A stretch of DNA of 64,000 nt from CATOSD01 sp965226695. Its GTDB lineage: Bacteria; Chloroflexota; Dehalococcoidia; Lucifugimonadales; CATOSD01. Within the stretch, counting starts at the first letter, position 1. Every line of letters begins with the position of its first letter. Where the stretch lies: positions 496,001 through 560,000 of the forward strand of contig OZ245405.1 of assembly GCA_965226695.1 (NCBI GenBank). Reading direction: 5' to 3'. Below the pieces are notes generated by a model that made no database searches, was not told the DNA's origin, and was given only the letters and a program-made list of their open reading frames with translations. The translations under genes and the position numbers were made by a program. Below, piece by piece: positions 1 through 8,505 of the stretch.

Positions 1-87
1 GAAGGGGTGCTCCGCGACCTTGACTCCAATGTTGCACAGCAGGCCCTTGGCGAGATGACCGCCTTCATCCAGGAGAACCTCGTGTAA
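1..87 (+). CDS. 3' end of an unidentified gene (28 codons visible)
   Basis: Frame 1 is open from the first base and ends at TAA (85-87). The visible tail reads ...GEMTAFIQENLV, an amphipathic helix-like end such as closes many alpha/beta hydrolases, but the stretch is too short to assign. No function is proposed. The gene start lies outside the window. Confidence 0.45.
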   Translation, partial: EGVLRDLDSNVAQQALGEMTAFIQENLV

Positions 88-139
88 CCTCGTCGGCCCA
101 AAGTACCGATACAAGCAGCGACTGCGGACTCAGCCCATC

Positions 140-388
140 GGGCGGTCCGCCGTCTCTACTGTATTCCTGCAGGAGGACACAGGTGTCTTGGTGATGGCCG
201 ACCTGAAGGGGCTGTCCCCAGGAGGCCACGCCTTCATCACCGTTGGCATCACCTTGGACGAGGGTCCACGCAATTCCGTATTCGACCTCGACGGCTCCGC
301 CATCATCGTGCACGAAAGGCCGGACTCTTACGGGATGGGCGAGTCGGACACCGGCAGCCGCGTGGCCTGCGGCGTCATCAGGCGCTAG
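140..388 (+). pseudogene. Cu/Zn superoxide dismutase remnant with internal deletion
   Basis: The frame from about 140 to the TAG at 386-388 reads like both ends of SodC joined together. The N-terminal part (STVFLQEDTGVLVMADLKGL, then SPGGHAF) matches the strands before the first copper ligands. The C-terminal part (SVFDLDGSAIIVHE, then GSRVACGVI) matches the last copper histidine and the active-site Arg/Cys signature. About 60 residues between them are missing, which removes most copper and zinc ligands (equivalents of H46, H48, H63, H71, H80, D83). Only the VHE histidine and the SRVACG arginine remain. There is no good start or ribosome site; a TTG at 188 is the first possible start. The product could not bind metals as SodC does. 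Family identity is from motif recognition; loss of function is inferred. Confidence 0.7.
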
Positions 389-961
389 TACAACCCGTTA
401 CGTCTGAACAGGGTCGATCCTTACGGCCGCCTGTAGTGGGCCGCCGCAGCAGCTCAGCAGACGCTGATTCAAAAAAGCCTTGCCCACACCACAGGCCCGA
501 TTTCGCCACCCCTCTTGATTCCCCAGCACATCCGCTCTACTCTTTCTTCCATGACGAACCGAGACCTCCACCCGGCAACCACCCCGGCGACCGCCAACGC
601 CCAGGATGGCGCCTGCCGTCGGCCTGTGACATTTCCGCGTCATCCGGTGACTTCCCTTCCCGGATCCGGCCTCACGATGGCTGCCGAACGGCCCAAACCG
701 ACACTGCTCCCAGCTATGAAATGCAGCGAAATGCATCAGATTGCAACACATTTCGGCGAAGACCCCCGCCACGCTGGCATGACCCGCGGCGCCGCCCGCT
801 ATCCCATCCCCCGCGACGGGCTGACAGAGGTATGCATCGGGAATGAGCCTTCCAAAGGGCCTGCCCTGAGCCTGCCGAAGGGTCCCTTCCCCCTCGCAGG
901 GGGAAGGTTAGTGCCTGCCCCATACTCGATACGGGGATGGGGGTAAAGCGCTCTTTCGCCA
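389..961. other. Non-coding gap with dispersed repeats
   Basis: No convincing gene is seen. At about 495-515 lies a short repeat (atttcgccacccctcttga) that recurs near 19630 and, inverted, near 56950. At 862-945 lie two repeat types found elsewhere in the window: a CTGAGCCTGCCGAAGGG block and a TTCCCCCTCGCAGGGGGAA palindrome followed by a CTCGATACGGGGATGGGGGT block. The latter recurs inverted at 52898-52925. Confidence 0.5.
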
Positions 962-1028
962 GTCAGCGCACGGGGAAGAATATGTCGGTGCGCCACTTCG
1001 ATTCGTCGGGCTCGGCGCCGGGGTCCGT
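962..1028 (-). pseudogene. Orphan 3' end of a second GyrI-like gene
   Basis: Read on the minus strand this encodes DPGAEPDESKWRTDIFFPVR then stop, nearly the same as the last 20 residues of the intact GyrI-like gene at 2965-3426. The two DNA blocks (962-1028 and 2964-3032) differ at about 7 of 69 positions. The homology begins exactly where the lipoprotein gene at 1028 stops, so this is a fragment left at a recombination junction and not a gene. Confidence 0.65.
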
Positions 1029-2630
1029 TACTGCGCCTCCCGAATGCGCACCATCAGCTCGTCGCCGTTCTGCCACGGCTGGGACACCACAGGCCAGCTC
1101 AGCGTGTTGCTGGCGAGATCGACAGCAGCGTCCGCCACGTTCAGGGACAGAGACACAGAGCCGTCCAGCGCGATGAAGTCCACTGCATGGCTCGCGACGC
1201 CGGTGTGGGGTGAAAGGGCCACCTTCACCGTGCCGGTCGCCCCTGAACCAGGCTCCCACGCGATACGCTCGATGGTCGTCGTAGCGCCGTTGGCGCCGGC
1301 GAACAACGCGGGCTTCAGCACGCCGTTCGCGCCATCAGCCGCCACTGCGCTGCCGACCGTGACCGGGTCGAAGAACGCCTCGTGGAGCGTGCCCGCGGGG
1401 TCGTTGACCGTGACCGTCCATTCGGAGCGAAACGCGTAGCCGTCGCAGCGGCCGTAGTAAGGCCCTCTGTGGTTGAAGTGGAACTCGTAAGTCCCTGCGG
1501 GAAGCGGGCGTGTGGCCGTCACCCGATAGTCTTGGCTCAGACTAGACACACTGAACCAGTTGGCATCCCCGCCGTCTAACCATACCTCAAATGGGACGCC
1601 GGGAGTTATGGGATCCCCTTCAGGGATCTCATAAACAACCGTTCCAACACCCAGGCCCGAGTTGAACTGGTGAGTATGAGGCGGGCTGATGTTGCTTCCC
1701 GTGCTTCCTCTGTCTGGGTATATCTCTCGCAGATGGCGATCCTTTCTTTCAAGATAATATGTTTCCTGCACGCATTCCGTGTACTCCTCGGAACCGTCCC
1801 CGGCGTTGAGTTTCGCCGTTACCCCTGCAATCCGGGTCTTGATCGCCCCCAGGGTGATCGTCGGAGCCGTTCCCTCGGCCGGCGGTACGGCCGTCAGAAA
1901 GCGCCGCTGGTCACCGGTGGGCTGCGACGTCGCGCCTACAGCCGCCGCAGCCGGCAGCCATAACTTGTCGTGCCGGCTCGCTATGCTGTACATATCGTCG
2001 AAATCCATTTCATTCTGCCACGTCAGGTAGTACCGGTCTGTCTCCTGTGTGCTCGTGAGGTATGTCTGGGAGCTTTTCAGGAATACGATGGCCTCCCGGT
2101 CATCCCACTGGGTGTCCCGGGCCACGACAATAGCCGACAGCGCCTCCTCGGCCTCTTGGCGGGTGTCGAATATTGGACTAGATTCCCACACCGCCACGAT
2201 GTCGTCAGCACCGCTGCCCTTCAGGTACTCCTCAACGCTGAAGCTGAACTCCAGCAACGCTATGTATTTCGTCGAGCCGTCGTAGATGGTGGCGGATTCT
2301 GCTGTAGAGGTGGCGGAATCGAGCTGCACCCTGGCAATTACGGGAGACGCCAAGACCCTCTCTTCCAGGGAGGTTGGGCCCGTATATAGAACGGGTGCTG
2401 ACGATAGAGGCGTTGCTGTTCCGGAAGGCGTCCCCGACCCCAACGGCGGCGCTGCTGTGCCTGTGGGCGTCGCCAACTCAACCGGCGGCGGCACCATGCT
2501 CGTAGGTGTCTCCGTCTCCACCGTCGGTGTTCCTCCTTCCTGGGCCTCCTCCCCCCCCATCGGAAAGGCCACAGGCCAAAAGCATCAATGTCATTCCCGC
2601 CAGCAGGATGAAGCTGAATGTTCTCATCAT
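1028..2630 (-). CDS. Pro/Thr-rich secreted lipoprotein, frame broken at a G8 run
   Basis: The start at 2630 (ATGATG) gives a classic lipoprotein signal, MRTFSFILLAGMTLMLLACG, with lipobox LLAC. After about 25 codons the frame runs into eight G (minus strand; 2551-2558). Removing one G joins it to a 500-residue body that otherwise has no signal: a linker rich in Thr/Pro (GGTPTVETETPT...), then extracellular beta-rich sequence with several Cys and a C-terminal GDELMVRIREAQ motif. No enzyme motif is recognised. Either the genome has a real slippage-prone tract or the base call is wrong by one. The 3' end abuts a duplicated GyrI gene tail, so the gene sits in rearranged DNA. Confidence 0.7.
2551..2558. 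repeat. C8 (G8 on the coding strand) homopolymer at the frame break
   Basis: Eight consecutive C on the plus strand lie between the lipoprotein signal sequence and its body. With G7 the two parts form one open frame; with G8, as given, they do not. Such tracts can change length by slipped-strand replication. Confidence 0.8.
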
Positions 2631-2668
2631 CTTGGTCTTTCTTGCATTGCATCGGACTTCGATTCTTG

Positions 2669-2963
2669 TCACGGTGAGTGGGGGGACGAGTCGTGGAGAG
2701 CGTACATTGCCTTCAGCTGGGCTATGTCCTCAGCGGTTGGCGTCTTATTGGTATAGGGATCGTTCATTACGGCGTCTAGTTGGTCCATCGTAGGATCGTC
2801 ATAGAAGTCGTGCAGCCCCAGGGTATGCCCGAACTCATGCAGCATGACGCGGTCTACATATGCGTAGTAGCGCGTAGGCATCGTGGCGCAAGGTGCCGGC
2901 GTGCGGCCTGCCATGCGCCCAGCCTCGCCGCGTGCGAGCCACACGTTACGCGCGTCCCGGCCG
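2669..2963 (-). pseudogene. Matrixin-like zinc metalloprotease, 5' end lost
   Basis: The C-terminal part of a metzincin is clear: HEFGHTLGLHD is the HExxHxxGxxH zinc site, followed by a Met-containing turn (VMNDPYTNKTP) and a closing helix (DIAQLKAMYALH). Upstream the coding sense ends at about 2964, exactly where the second copy of the GyrI gene tail begins; further upstream the open frame is only an out-of-phase reading of gyrI. There is no start codon, signal peptide or first half of the catalytic domain. I read it as a gene beheaded by the recombination that created the gyrI tail duplication. It lies 38 bases upstream of the lipoprotein start. Confidence 0.65.
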
Positions 2964-2964
2964 G

Positions 2965-3426
2965 TCAGCTCACGGGGAAGAAGATCTCGGTACGCCACTT
3001 CGATTGGTCGGGCTCGGCGCCGGGGTCGGTGACGTAGACCTCCCAGGGCGCGCCCGCGGGCTGGAGGCCCTGCGAGTCCATCCACTCCAACAGTGAAGAC
3101 CACGTCTGCGGGAGGGCGTCGTACGTACCGGTGTGAGTCACAGTCGCCACCGTTCCGGCCGGCAGCTCCCCTGCTTTGACGCGACCCGCGCCCTCAACTG
3201 GCGAGGCCACGGGCATCCCGCACTCGAGTTCGACGGTGTTGTCGTCCATAGAGTGGTACAACGCAAACGGCATGCCGTCCGGTTGCCGCCCGCTCTGCTG
3301 GATGAATGCGTACACCTCGCCAAACAGAGGCCCCATCACCTCGCCGATCTTGTCCATCGTGGTCGAGGTGCGAATAGCCACAAAGGGTCGCCCCTCCACC
3401 TGTTTCGTTCCGAATTCCTGGCTCAT
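2965..3426 (-). CDS. GyrI-like effector-binding domain protein
   Basis: 153 residues forming a single GyrI-like/AraC effector-binding domain: start SQEFGTKQVEGRPFVAIR, middle DDNTVELECGMPV, end WEVYVTDP...WRTEIFFPV. Stand-alone members bind small cationic or hydrophobic molecules in a two-fold pseudo-symmetric pocket and act as ligand sequesterers, hydrolases or effector modules. No DNA-binding helix-turn-helix is present. The divergent or downstream MFS exporter (3559-4998, same strand, upstream of this gene) makes a role in drug or dye tolerance plausible but unproven. Its 3' end has a second degenerate copy at 962-1028. Confidence 0.8.
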   Translation of the reverse strand: MSQEFGTKQVEGRPFVAIRTSTTMDKIGEVMGPLFGEVYAFIQQSGRQPDGMPFALYHSMDDNTVELECGMPVASPVEGAGRVKAGELPAGTVATVTHTGTYDALPQTWSSLLEWMDSQGLQPAGAPWEVYVTDPGAEPDQSKWRTEIFFPVS

Positions 3427-3558
3427 CAGTTACCCCTTACGTTCGACTGCAAGTAGTAGGTTCGTTGGCGAATTGTCTGCGCCGACAGTTTTACCACCTG
3501 TTGGGCGATACCGCCAAGCGCCGAAACCAGGTCCATGGAAGGAAATCCGCAAACGCCT

Positions 3559-4998
3559 TCACGCTCGGCGCGCGCGCCGCCGCGTAACCGCGATCGCGGC
3601 GATGCTCAACAGCACTCCGAGTCCGGCCAGCGCGGCTCCGGCCACGAGCGCGTCCGAAAAGCCCAGCGCCACCGCTCGGTCGGCGGCCTCGGACGCGCCC
3701 AGGTACGCCCGCTCCCTCACGGCGAAGATGGCCCCGGCCGCCGCTACGCCGACCGAAAACGAGAGCTGGCGCCCCGACGCGATCGATGCTGAGGCTGTCC
3801 CGTAGCGGTCCGCCGGCACCGACTCCATTATCGTGGTGGTGTTCGGCGGCTCGTACAGTGCCGAGCCCACGCCCGCCAGAAGGAGCGCCCCCAGTATCGC
3901 CAGCTCGGAGCCGGAGGAGCCCGCCAGCACGCTGAGCCATGACAGCGAGCACACCATGGCCGCCAGACCCAGACCGGACAGCGTCCAGGGGCCGATGCGA
4001 TGGGTCAGCGCCCCACTCACCGGCGCCAGGAACACTCTCATCAGCGTGTGAAGCATGATAAACAGGCCCATCTTCGTCGCGGAGAAGCCCAATGCGTCGA
4101 TGAAGAAGAAGGGAGCGAGCAGCAGGATTGCGCCCAACGACGTGTAGTGGAAGACCAACACGGCCAGACCGAGGCCGTATCCCGGTCGGCGGAAGAGACC
4201 GAAGTCCAGGATGGGCCTGGCCGACCTGCGCTGCGAGGCGATCAGCACGGGAACGGACACGGCCAGCAGGGCCGCCGCCGCCAGTACCAGGGGCGAAAAC
4301 AGGCCGTCCTCGGCGCTTCGGTTCACCATTACCAGGAAGGACGCCAGGACCGTAAACAGTGTCACGGCCCCCAGCCAGTCGACGGTCAAGTCCCGCTGCC
4401 CGCCGCTCTTGGGGTTCTCCAACACCCACCACGACAACGCCGCGGCAACCAGCGCCAGGGGGATCCTCGTGTAGAACAGCGCCTGCCATCCGAGCACGTC
4501 CAGCAGCCACCCGCCGGCCAGCGGGCCTGTGGTCAGCCCGAGGCCGACGACGGCCCCGGCGATGCCGATGGCCCTGGCGCGACCCTGGGGCTCGAACCTG
4601 TCGAGGATAATCGCGTTCACGCCTGCCATCACCATCGCCGACCCCACGCCCATGAAAATGCGGGAGGCGATGAGCTGCCACAGGTCGACCGAAATCGCCG
4701 AAAGCCCCAGCGCGGCGGAGTAGAGCACAAAGCCGAGCGTGTACGCCAGGCGGCGCCCTCCAACGTCGCTCAGCCATCCCAGCGTCATCACCATGCCGAC
4801 TCCGGTCACCCAGAAGGCGACCGAGACCCACAGGATGGTTGAGGTGTCCGTGTCGAACGCCTCCGCGAGCGCGGGGTAGGAGACGCCCATGACACCGCTG
4901 TCGAGGGTGAGCACCAGGTTGCCCATGCACGCGGCCAGCAGCACGAGCCACTTGCTGCGCAGGACAGGCGGTTCCCCCGCCTCGACGGAAGACGTCAT
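3559..4998 (-). CDS. MFS exporter, DHA2 (EmrB/QacA-like) family
   Basis: 479 residues, almost entirely hydrophobic helices, consistent with the 14-helix DHA2 drug:H+ antiporters. TM1 carries an acidic residue (D33 in NLVLTLDSGVMG), and the loop after TM2 has motif A (GWLSDVGGRR, residues 74-83). TM5 contains the GPLAGGWLL antiporter motif C-like segment. Family members expel hydrophobic cations, dyes or antibiotics using the proton gradient. It ends in a basic tail (RRRARRA). The gene is separated by 132 bases from the GyrI-like gene on the same strand, and could share its inducer. The substrate cannot be told from sequence. Confidence 0.85.
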   Translation of the reverse strand: MTSSVEAGEPPVLRSKWLVLLAACMGNLVLTLDSGVMGVSYPALAEAFDTDTSTILWVSVAFWVTGVGMVMTLGWLSDVGGRRLAYTLGFVLYSAALGLSAISVDLWQLIASRIFMGVGSAMVMAGVNAIILDRFEPQGRARAIGIAGAVVGLGLTTGPLAGGWLLDVLGWQALFYTRIPLALVAAALSWWVLENPKSGGQRDLTVDWLGAVTLFTVLASFLVMVNRSAEDGLFSPLVLAAAALLAVSVPVLIASQRRSARPILDFGLFRRPGYGLGLAVLVFHYTSLGAILLLAPFFFIDALGFSATKMGLFIMLHTLMRVFLAPVSGALTHRIGPWTLSGLGLAAMVCSLSWLSVLAGSSGSELAILGALLLAGVGSALYEPPNTTTIMESVPADRYGTASASIASGRQLSFSVGVAAAGAIFAVRERAYLGASEAADRAVALGFSDALVAGAALAGLGVLLSIAAIAVTRRRARRA

Positions 4999-5224
4999 AG
5001 TCTGGGTGCTCTACTCCTCGCGCTCTGGGCCGAGCGTGTCGACCCGCCCCGATGGTCTTGTACCGCCTGTTATGTTACACCTAAAAGGCATGGAGGCTAT
5101 GACGGCCCTCAACGGGCCAGTGAGTTTCCTTCATTGGCCGTCCCGGCTGCGGACGACATATTTCTGCGACAATTGAACGCTATCGTGAGTAGCACCACAG
5201 ATACTTCACGAAAGGGATGGAAGG

Positions 5225-6217
5225 ATGATTTGCCAGAAGCTGATGTCGAAGATGTTCCGGTTCGGACCGGTCTTGGGGGCCATACTCGCCGCGGTGATAG
5301 TCGTCGGTTGCACGGGCGACGCCGGACACTCGGACGGCCGAGATTCTGACCGCGCCGCGGAAAGTCAGGCCAGCTCCGAGCGAGAAGGTAGTGACTCCGG
5401 GGAAGAGCACAGCAGTGGACGCGAAGGCAGCGGTGAACACGGTACTGGCGGCAATGGCGGTGGGGAGAGCCGTGAAGCTGCTATGTCGAGCCCAATCACT
5501 CCTCTAGGACAGTCGTGGAACGGCGTCCTCGGCGGACTAGCTGTTTCAATGCAGTACGATGCAGCGACCCGGACCGTTCAAGGAACGGTACGGAACACGC
5601 TGCCACAGAGACTCTGTTACGTGCAGGCCGAACCCCATCTGAAGTCGGGAACGAATACGGTAGGAGAGCTAGGTCCCGAGAAGCTGGGAGACCTGAACCC
5701 TGGACAGGAAACAACGTCAAACCTGTCAGTCGCCAGTGAACCGAGCCTCGCAGGAGTCCGCTACGATGGATACGTCGTTCACATGGAAGCATTCGACTGC
5801 AGCGGCCCCGGCCCCGCAGTTCACGCAGGAGGAGAAGGTACAGAAGGCGGCGGTGCTGATTCTTTGGCGCTCGATGAGACCTATGATGCAGTCCGCAGTG
5901 GTGCCCGGCTGATCTTGAAGTACGACGCTCCAAGCAACTCCTTCAAGGGGACTGTGGAGAACACGACCAGCGGCGTGCTGGGCCGGGTCAGGATCGAAGT
6001 ACACCTTTCCAACGGAGCGGAGCTCGGTCCGACGACTCCGACGGACATGGCTCCAGGCGAGGTGGCAACGGTCAACCTGCCCGCGACGCAGGCGTCGTTC
6101 ACCGGATGGACAGCACATGCCGAGGTCGGTGCCGGAGAGGAGGGGAGCGAGTCGGGCGGCGAGCATCGGGACGGCAACGAACACGGCAGTGGTGGCGAGC
6201 GGCGGGGAGGCGGCTAG
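5225..6217 (+). CDS. Secreted lipoprotein with two FxLYD-like repeats, first gene of a two-component operon
   Basis: 330 residues. A signal peptide ends in a lipobox (VIVVGC, Cys about residue 29). A long Ser/Gly/Glu/His-rich linker follows (to about 85). Then come two similar beta domains: the first around AATRTVQGTVRNTLPQRLCYV...LGDLNPGQ, the second around PSNSFKGTVENTTSGVLGRV...TDMAPGEV; each reads as strand, loop and GxxxPGE-type turn as in FxLYD domains. The C-terminus is again Gly/His/Glu-rich. The start at 5225 has a good site (GGATGGAAGG). Only 51 bases separate it from the response regulator, so it is probably the target or accessory sensor of that system at the outer face of the cell. 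Metal binding by the His/Glu-rich tails is possible but only inferred. Confidence 0.75.
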   Translation: MICQKLMSKMFRFGPVLGAILAAVIVVGCTGDAGHSDGRDSDRAAESQASSEREGSDSGEEHSSGREGSGEHGTGGNGGGESREAAMSSPITPLGQSWNGVLGGLAVSMQYDAATRTVQGTVRNTLPQRLCYVQAEPHLKSGTNTVGELGPEKLGDLNPGQETTSNLSVASEPSLAGVRYDGYVVHMEAFDCSGPGPAVHAGGEGTEGGGADSLALDETYDAVRSGARLILKYDAPSNSFKGTVENTTSGVLGRVRIEVHLSNGAELGPTTPTDMAPGEVATVNLPATQASFTGWTAHAEVGAGEEGSESGGEHRDGNEHGSGGERRGGG

Positions 6218-6268
6218 AGCTAATCGGAGTCGACAGAGGCAGTTTCTCTACGAGGCATCACTTTCAGA

Positions 6269-6967
6269 ATGACAGCTCAGGGGACTGGTGTGGGCCGCAC
6301 AGTACTGATAATCGAAGACGATACGAGGATCGCGAAGTGGGTCAAAGTGTACTTCGAGCGCGCCGGATTCTCTGCCGAGGTTGCCCATGACGGCGAGTCC
6401 GGTCTAGTACTGGCCCGCAATCTCACTCCAGACCTGGTGATCCTCGATCTGATGCTTCCCCGTCTCGACGGAGTGGAGCTGTGCAGAATCCTGCGTCGAG
6501 AGTCAGATGTTCCGATAATCATGCTGACGGCCAGAGAAGCCCATGCCGATCGAATCCTCGGACTGGACAGTGGAGCCGATGATTACATCGTCAAGCCCTT
6601 CGATCCGGAGGAGGTCATCGCGCGCGCCGAAGCCGTGCTCCGCCGCGTCAAGGGCAGAGTCCAGCAGGTCCTGACGCGCGGCAACATCACGCTGAACGAG
6701 ACCGCCCGGAGCGTGACAGTCGATGGAGAACCCGTAGATTTGAGCCAGGCGCAGATCGGCCTGCTGTCAACGTTCATGCGTCACCCCAATCAGGTGCTCA
6801 CCCGCGACCAGCTGATCTCCCTGACCTTCAACCACGAATTCCATGGGTTCGACCGCGCCATCGACAGCCAGATCGCTCGCCTGCGAAAGCGGATCAGACG
6901 AGACGGCGGCCAACCTATTCAGACCGTCTACGGCGCCGGCTACATGTTCGTGATGGGGGACGAATGA
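6269..6967 (+). CDS. OmpR/PhoB-type response regulator
   Basis: 232 residues. The receiver domain (about 10-125) has the acidic pair E16/D17/D18, the phospho-acceptor D60 (LVILDLMLP), T87 and K109 (DYIVKPF). The C-terminal winged helix (about 135-230) has the OmpR pattern: LLSTFMRHPNQVLTRDQL, then the recognition helix in AIDSQIARLRKRI and the hairpin TVYGAGYMF. It activates or represses promoters when phosphorylated by the downstream kinase, with which it overlaps by four bases (ATGA). The whole operon, including the upstream lipoprotein, is probably autoregulated. Confidence 0.93.
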   Translation: MTAQGTGVGRTVLIIEDDTRIAKWVKVYFERAGFSAEVAHDGESGLVLARNLTPDLVILDLMLPRLDGVELCRILRRESDVPIIMLTAREAHADRILGLDSGADDYIVKPFDPEEVIARAEAVLRRVKGRVQQVLTRGNITLNETARSVTVDGEPVDLSQAQIGLLSTFMRHPNQVLTRDQLISLTFNHEFHGFDRAIDSQIARLRKRIRRDGGQPIQTVYGAGYMFVMGDE

Positions 6968-8373
6968 TGTCGCTGCGCTGGCGAATCATGGGGTCGATAG
7001 TCCTTGTCATCGTTCTAACTGTCCTGATCAGCGCCGGTGTGGGCTACTACGCGACGCAGTCCCGTCTGGGCGTGTTTGTGGACGGGATAGGCGATGATGA
7101 AGCGACCCGGTTGGCCCGGAATCTGAGTCGGGAGTACACCGCCGCAGGTGGATGGGAAACGGTGGACAGACCGCTGTCTGAGGCCGGATACCTCTACGAC
7201 GGGGTTCTGCAGAGCGAGCAGCATGAAGAAGGTGAGGGGGAATCCCTCGAGCTCTTCCACAAAGACCCGGTACGAGTCGTCATCGCCGGCGTTGATGGAC
7301 GGGTCGTAATGGACAACCTGTTCGAGCTGTCACCCGGAACCGCCACGCCCGACTTGGACGGGCATCGCGAGACGGTGTTCGACCTAACTACGGACCAACC
7401 CGTGGGCCGCGTATATGTGGACGTGAACCATGATTTCCTGTCGGCAGAGTCGCACGGGTTTCTAAACACGCTCCTGTACATCACCGCAATTGGCGGGATG
7501 CTGACGGCCGGCGTTGCCATACTGCTGGCGGCCTGGTTGTCCAGGCGTATAACGGCCCCCGTAACGGCCTTGACGGAGGCGACCCAGGCAATTGCCCAGG
7601 GGGATACGACCCGCCTGCCGGTCACGTCCTCGGATGAGCTGGGACGGATGAGTGTGGCTTTCAACCGGATGACCTCCGCCCTGGAAACGCAACGCGACCT
7701 CCGCAGGCGGCTGATGAACGACGTCGCCCACGAGCTGAATACGCCGCTGAGCGTCATACGACTGGAGGCAAGCGGGTTGCGCGACGGACTCCAGACGCCT
7801 GAGAGCGCGTCCGGCCACATCATCCAGGAAGTGGACAGGCTGCGCGGTCTCGTGACTGATTTGAACTGGCTTGCGGAGACCGACCAGAGTGAGCTGATGC
7901 TCACGCTCGAAGCGAGTTCGATCCACGAGCTGCTCTTCGCAGAGATGGACCGCTGGCAGCCGCAGTCCCAGGCTCGACAGGTTGAAATGTCGCTACAGGT
8001 ATCCGCCAACCTCCCGGACGTGGCCCTCGACAGGATGCGCATGAGCCAGGCATTGGGAAACGTCCTGACCAACGCCGTCAATTGCACTGAGCCAGGCGGG
8101 CATATCGTGCTCAGAGCCGGGCTGGAGAGCGATAAGGCGCTGGCTATCGCAATCATCGATGACGGGATCGGCATCCACGCCGCAGACCTTCCCCAAGTCT
8201 TCGACCGATTCTATCGTACGGACCGGTCTCGTAGTCGTGGGATAGGCGGTACAGGCCTGGGATTGGCCATCACCCGAGCTATAGTCGAAGCACACGGCGG
8301 CACAATTGCGGTAACAAGTGACGGGCCTGGACATGGTGTCACCGTGACGATTCTCCTTCCCCTGAACAGGTGA
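6964..8373 (+). CDS. Membrane sensor histidine kinase (BaeS/CpxA type)
   Basis: 469 residues. TM1 is about 10-30, an extracytoplasmic sensor region about 31-167 (Glu/His-rich stretch SEQHEEGEGESLELFHK at 84-100), TM2 about 168-192 and a HAMP domain about 193-245. The dimerisation helix has the autophosphorylated H256 (NDVAHELNTPLS). The ATPase domain has the N box (GNVLTNAVNCTEPGG), G1 (IIDDGIGI) and G2 (GGTGLGLAIT). The ATGA overlap with the response regulator gives a fixed pair. The acidic/His sensor segment resembles metal or envelope-stress sensing, and the His/Glu-rich lipoprotein upstream fits that, but the signal is unknown. Confidence 0.93.
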   Translation: MMSLRWRIMGSIVLVIVLTVLISAGVGYYATQSRLGVFVDGIGDDEATRLARNLSREYTAAGGWETVDRPLSEAGYLYDGVLQSEQHEEGEGESLELFHKDPVRVVIAGVDGRVVMDNLFELSPGTATPDLDGHRETVFDLTTDQPVGRVYVDVNHDFLSAESHGFLNTLLYITAIGGMLTAGVAILLAAWLSRRITAPVTALTEATQAIAQGDTTRLPVTSSDELGRMSVAFNRMTSALETQRDLRRRLMNDVAHELNTPLSVIRLEASGLRDGLQTPESASGHIIQEVDRLRGLVTDLNWLAETDQSELMLTLEASSIHELLFAEMDRWQPQSQARQVEMSLQVSANLPDVALDRMRMSQALGNVLTNAVNCTEPGGHIVLRAGLESDKALAIAIIDDGIGIHAADLPQVFDRFYRTDRSRSRGIGGTGLGLAITRAIVEAHGGTIAVTSDGPGHGVTVTILLPLNR

Positions 8374-8505
8374 CGATCATCCTCTTTGGTGGCTTCCGCA
8401 GTGGCCCCGCTCATCCCGTTGACGCCGCGCTTGTGGACAGGCCGGCGAGGTGCTAGCATTCGCGGCGTAGTAGCATTCGAAAGCGGGGAGGATACGGAGG
8501 ATACG

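Noticed and set aside
398..772. 124-codon open frame on the minus strand
   Set aside because: No ribosome site, no recognisable protein pattern and it overlaps other equally long frames; typical of GC-rich non-coding DNA.
3491..4951. 486-codon minus-strand frame overlapping the MFS gene
   Set aside because: Arg/Gly/His-rich composition of a shadow frame; the MFS frame has clear helices and motifs.
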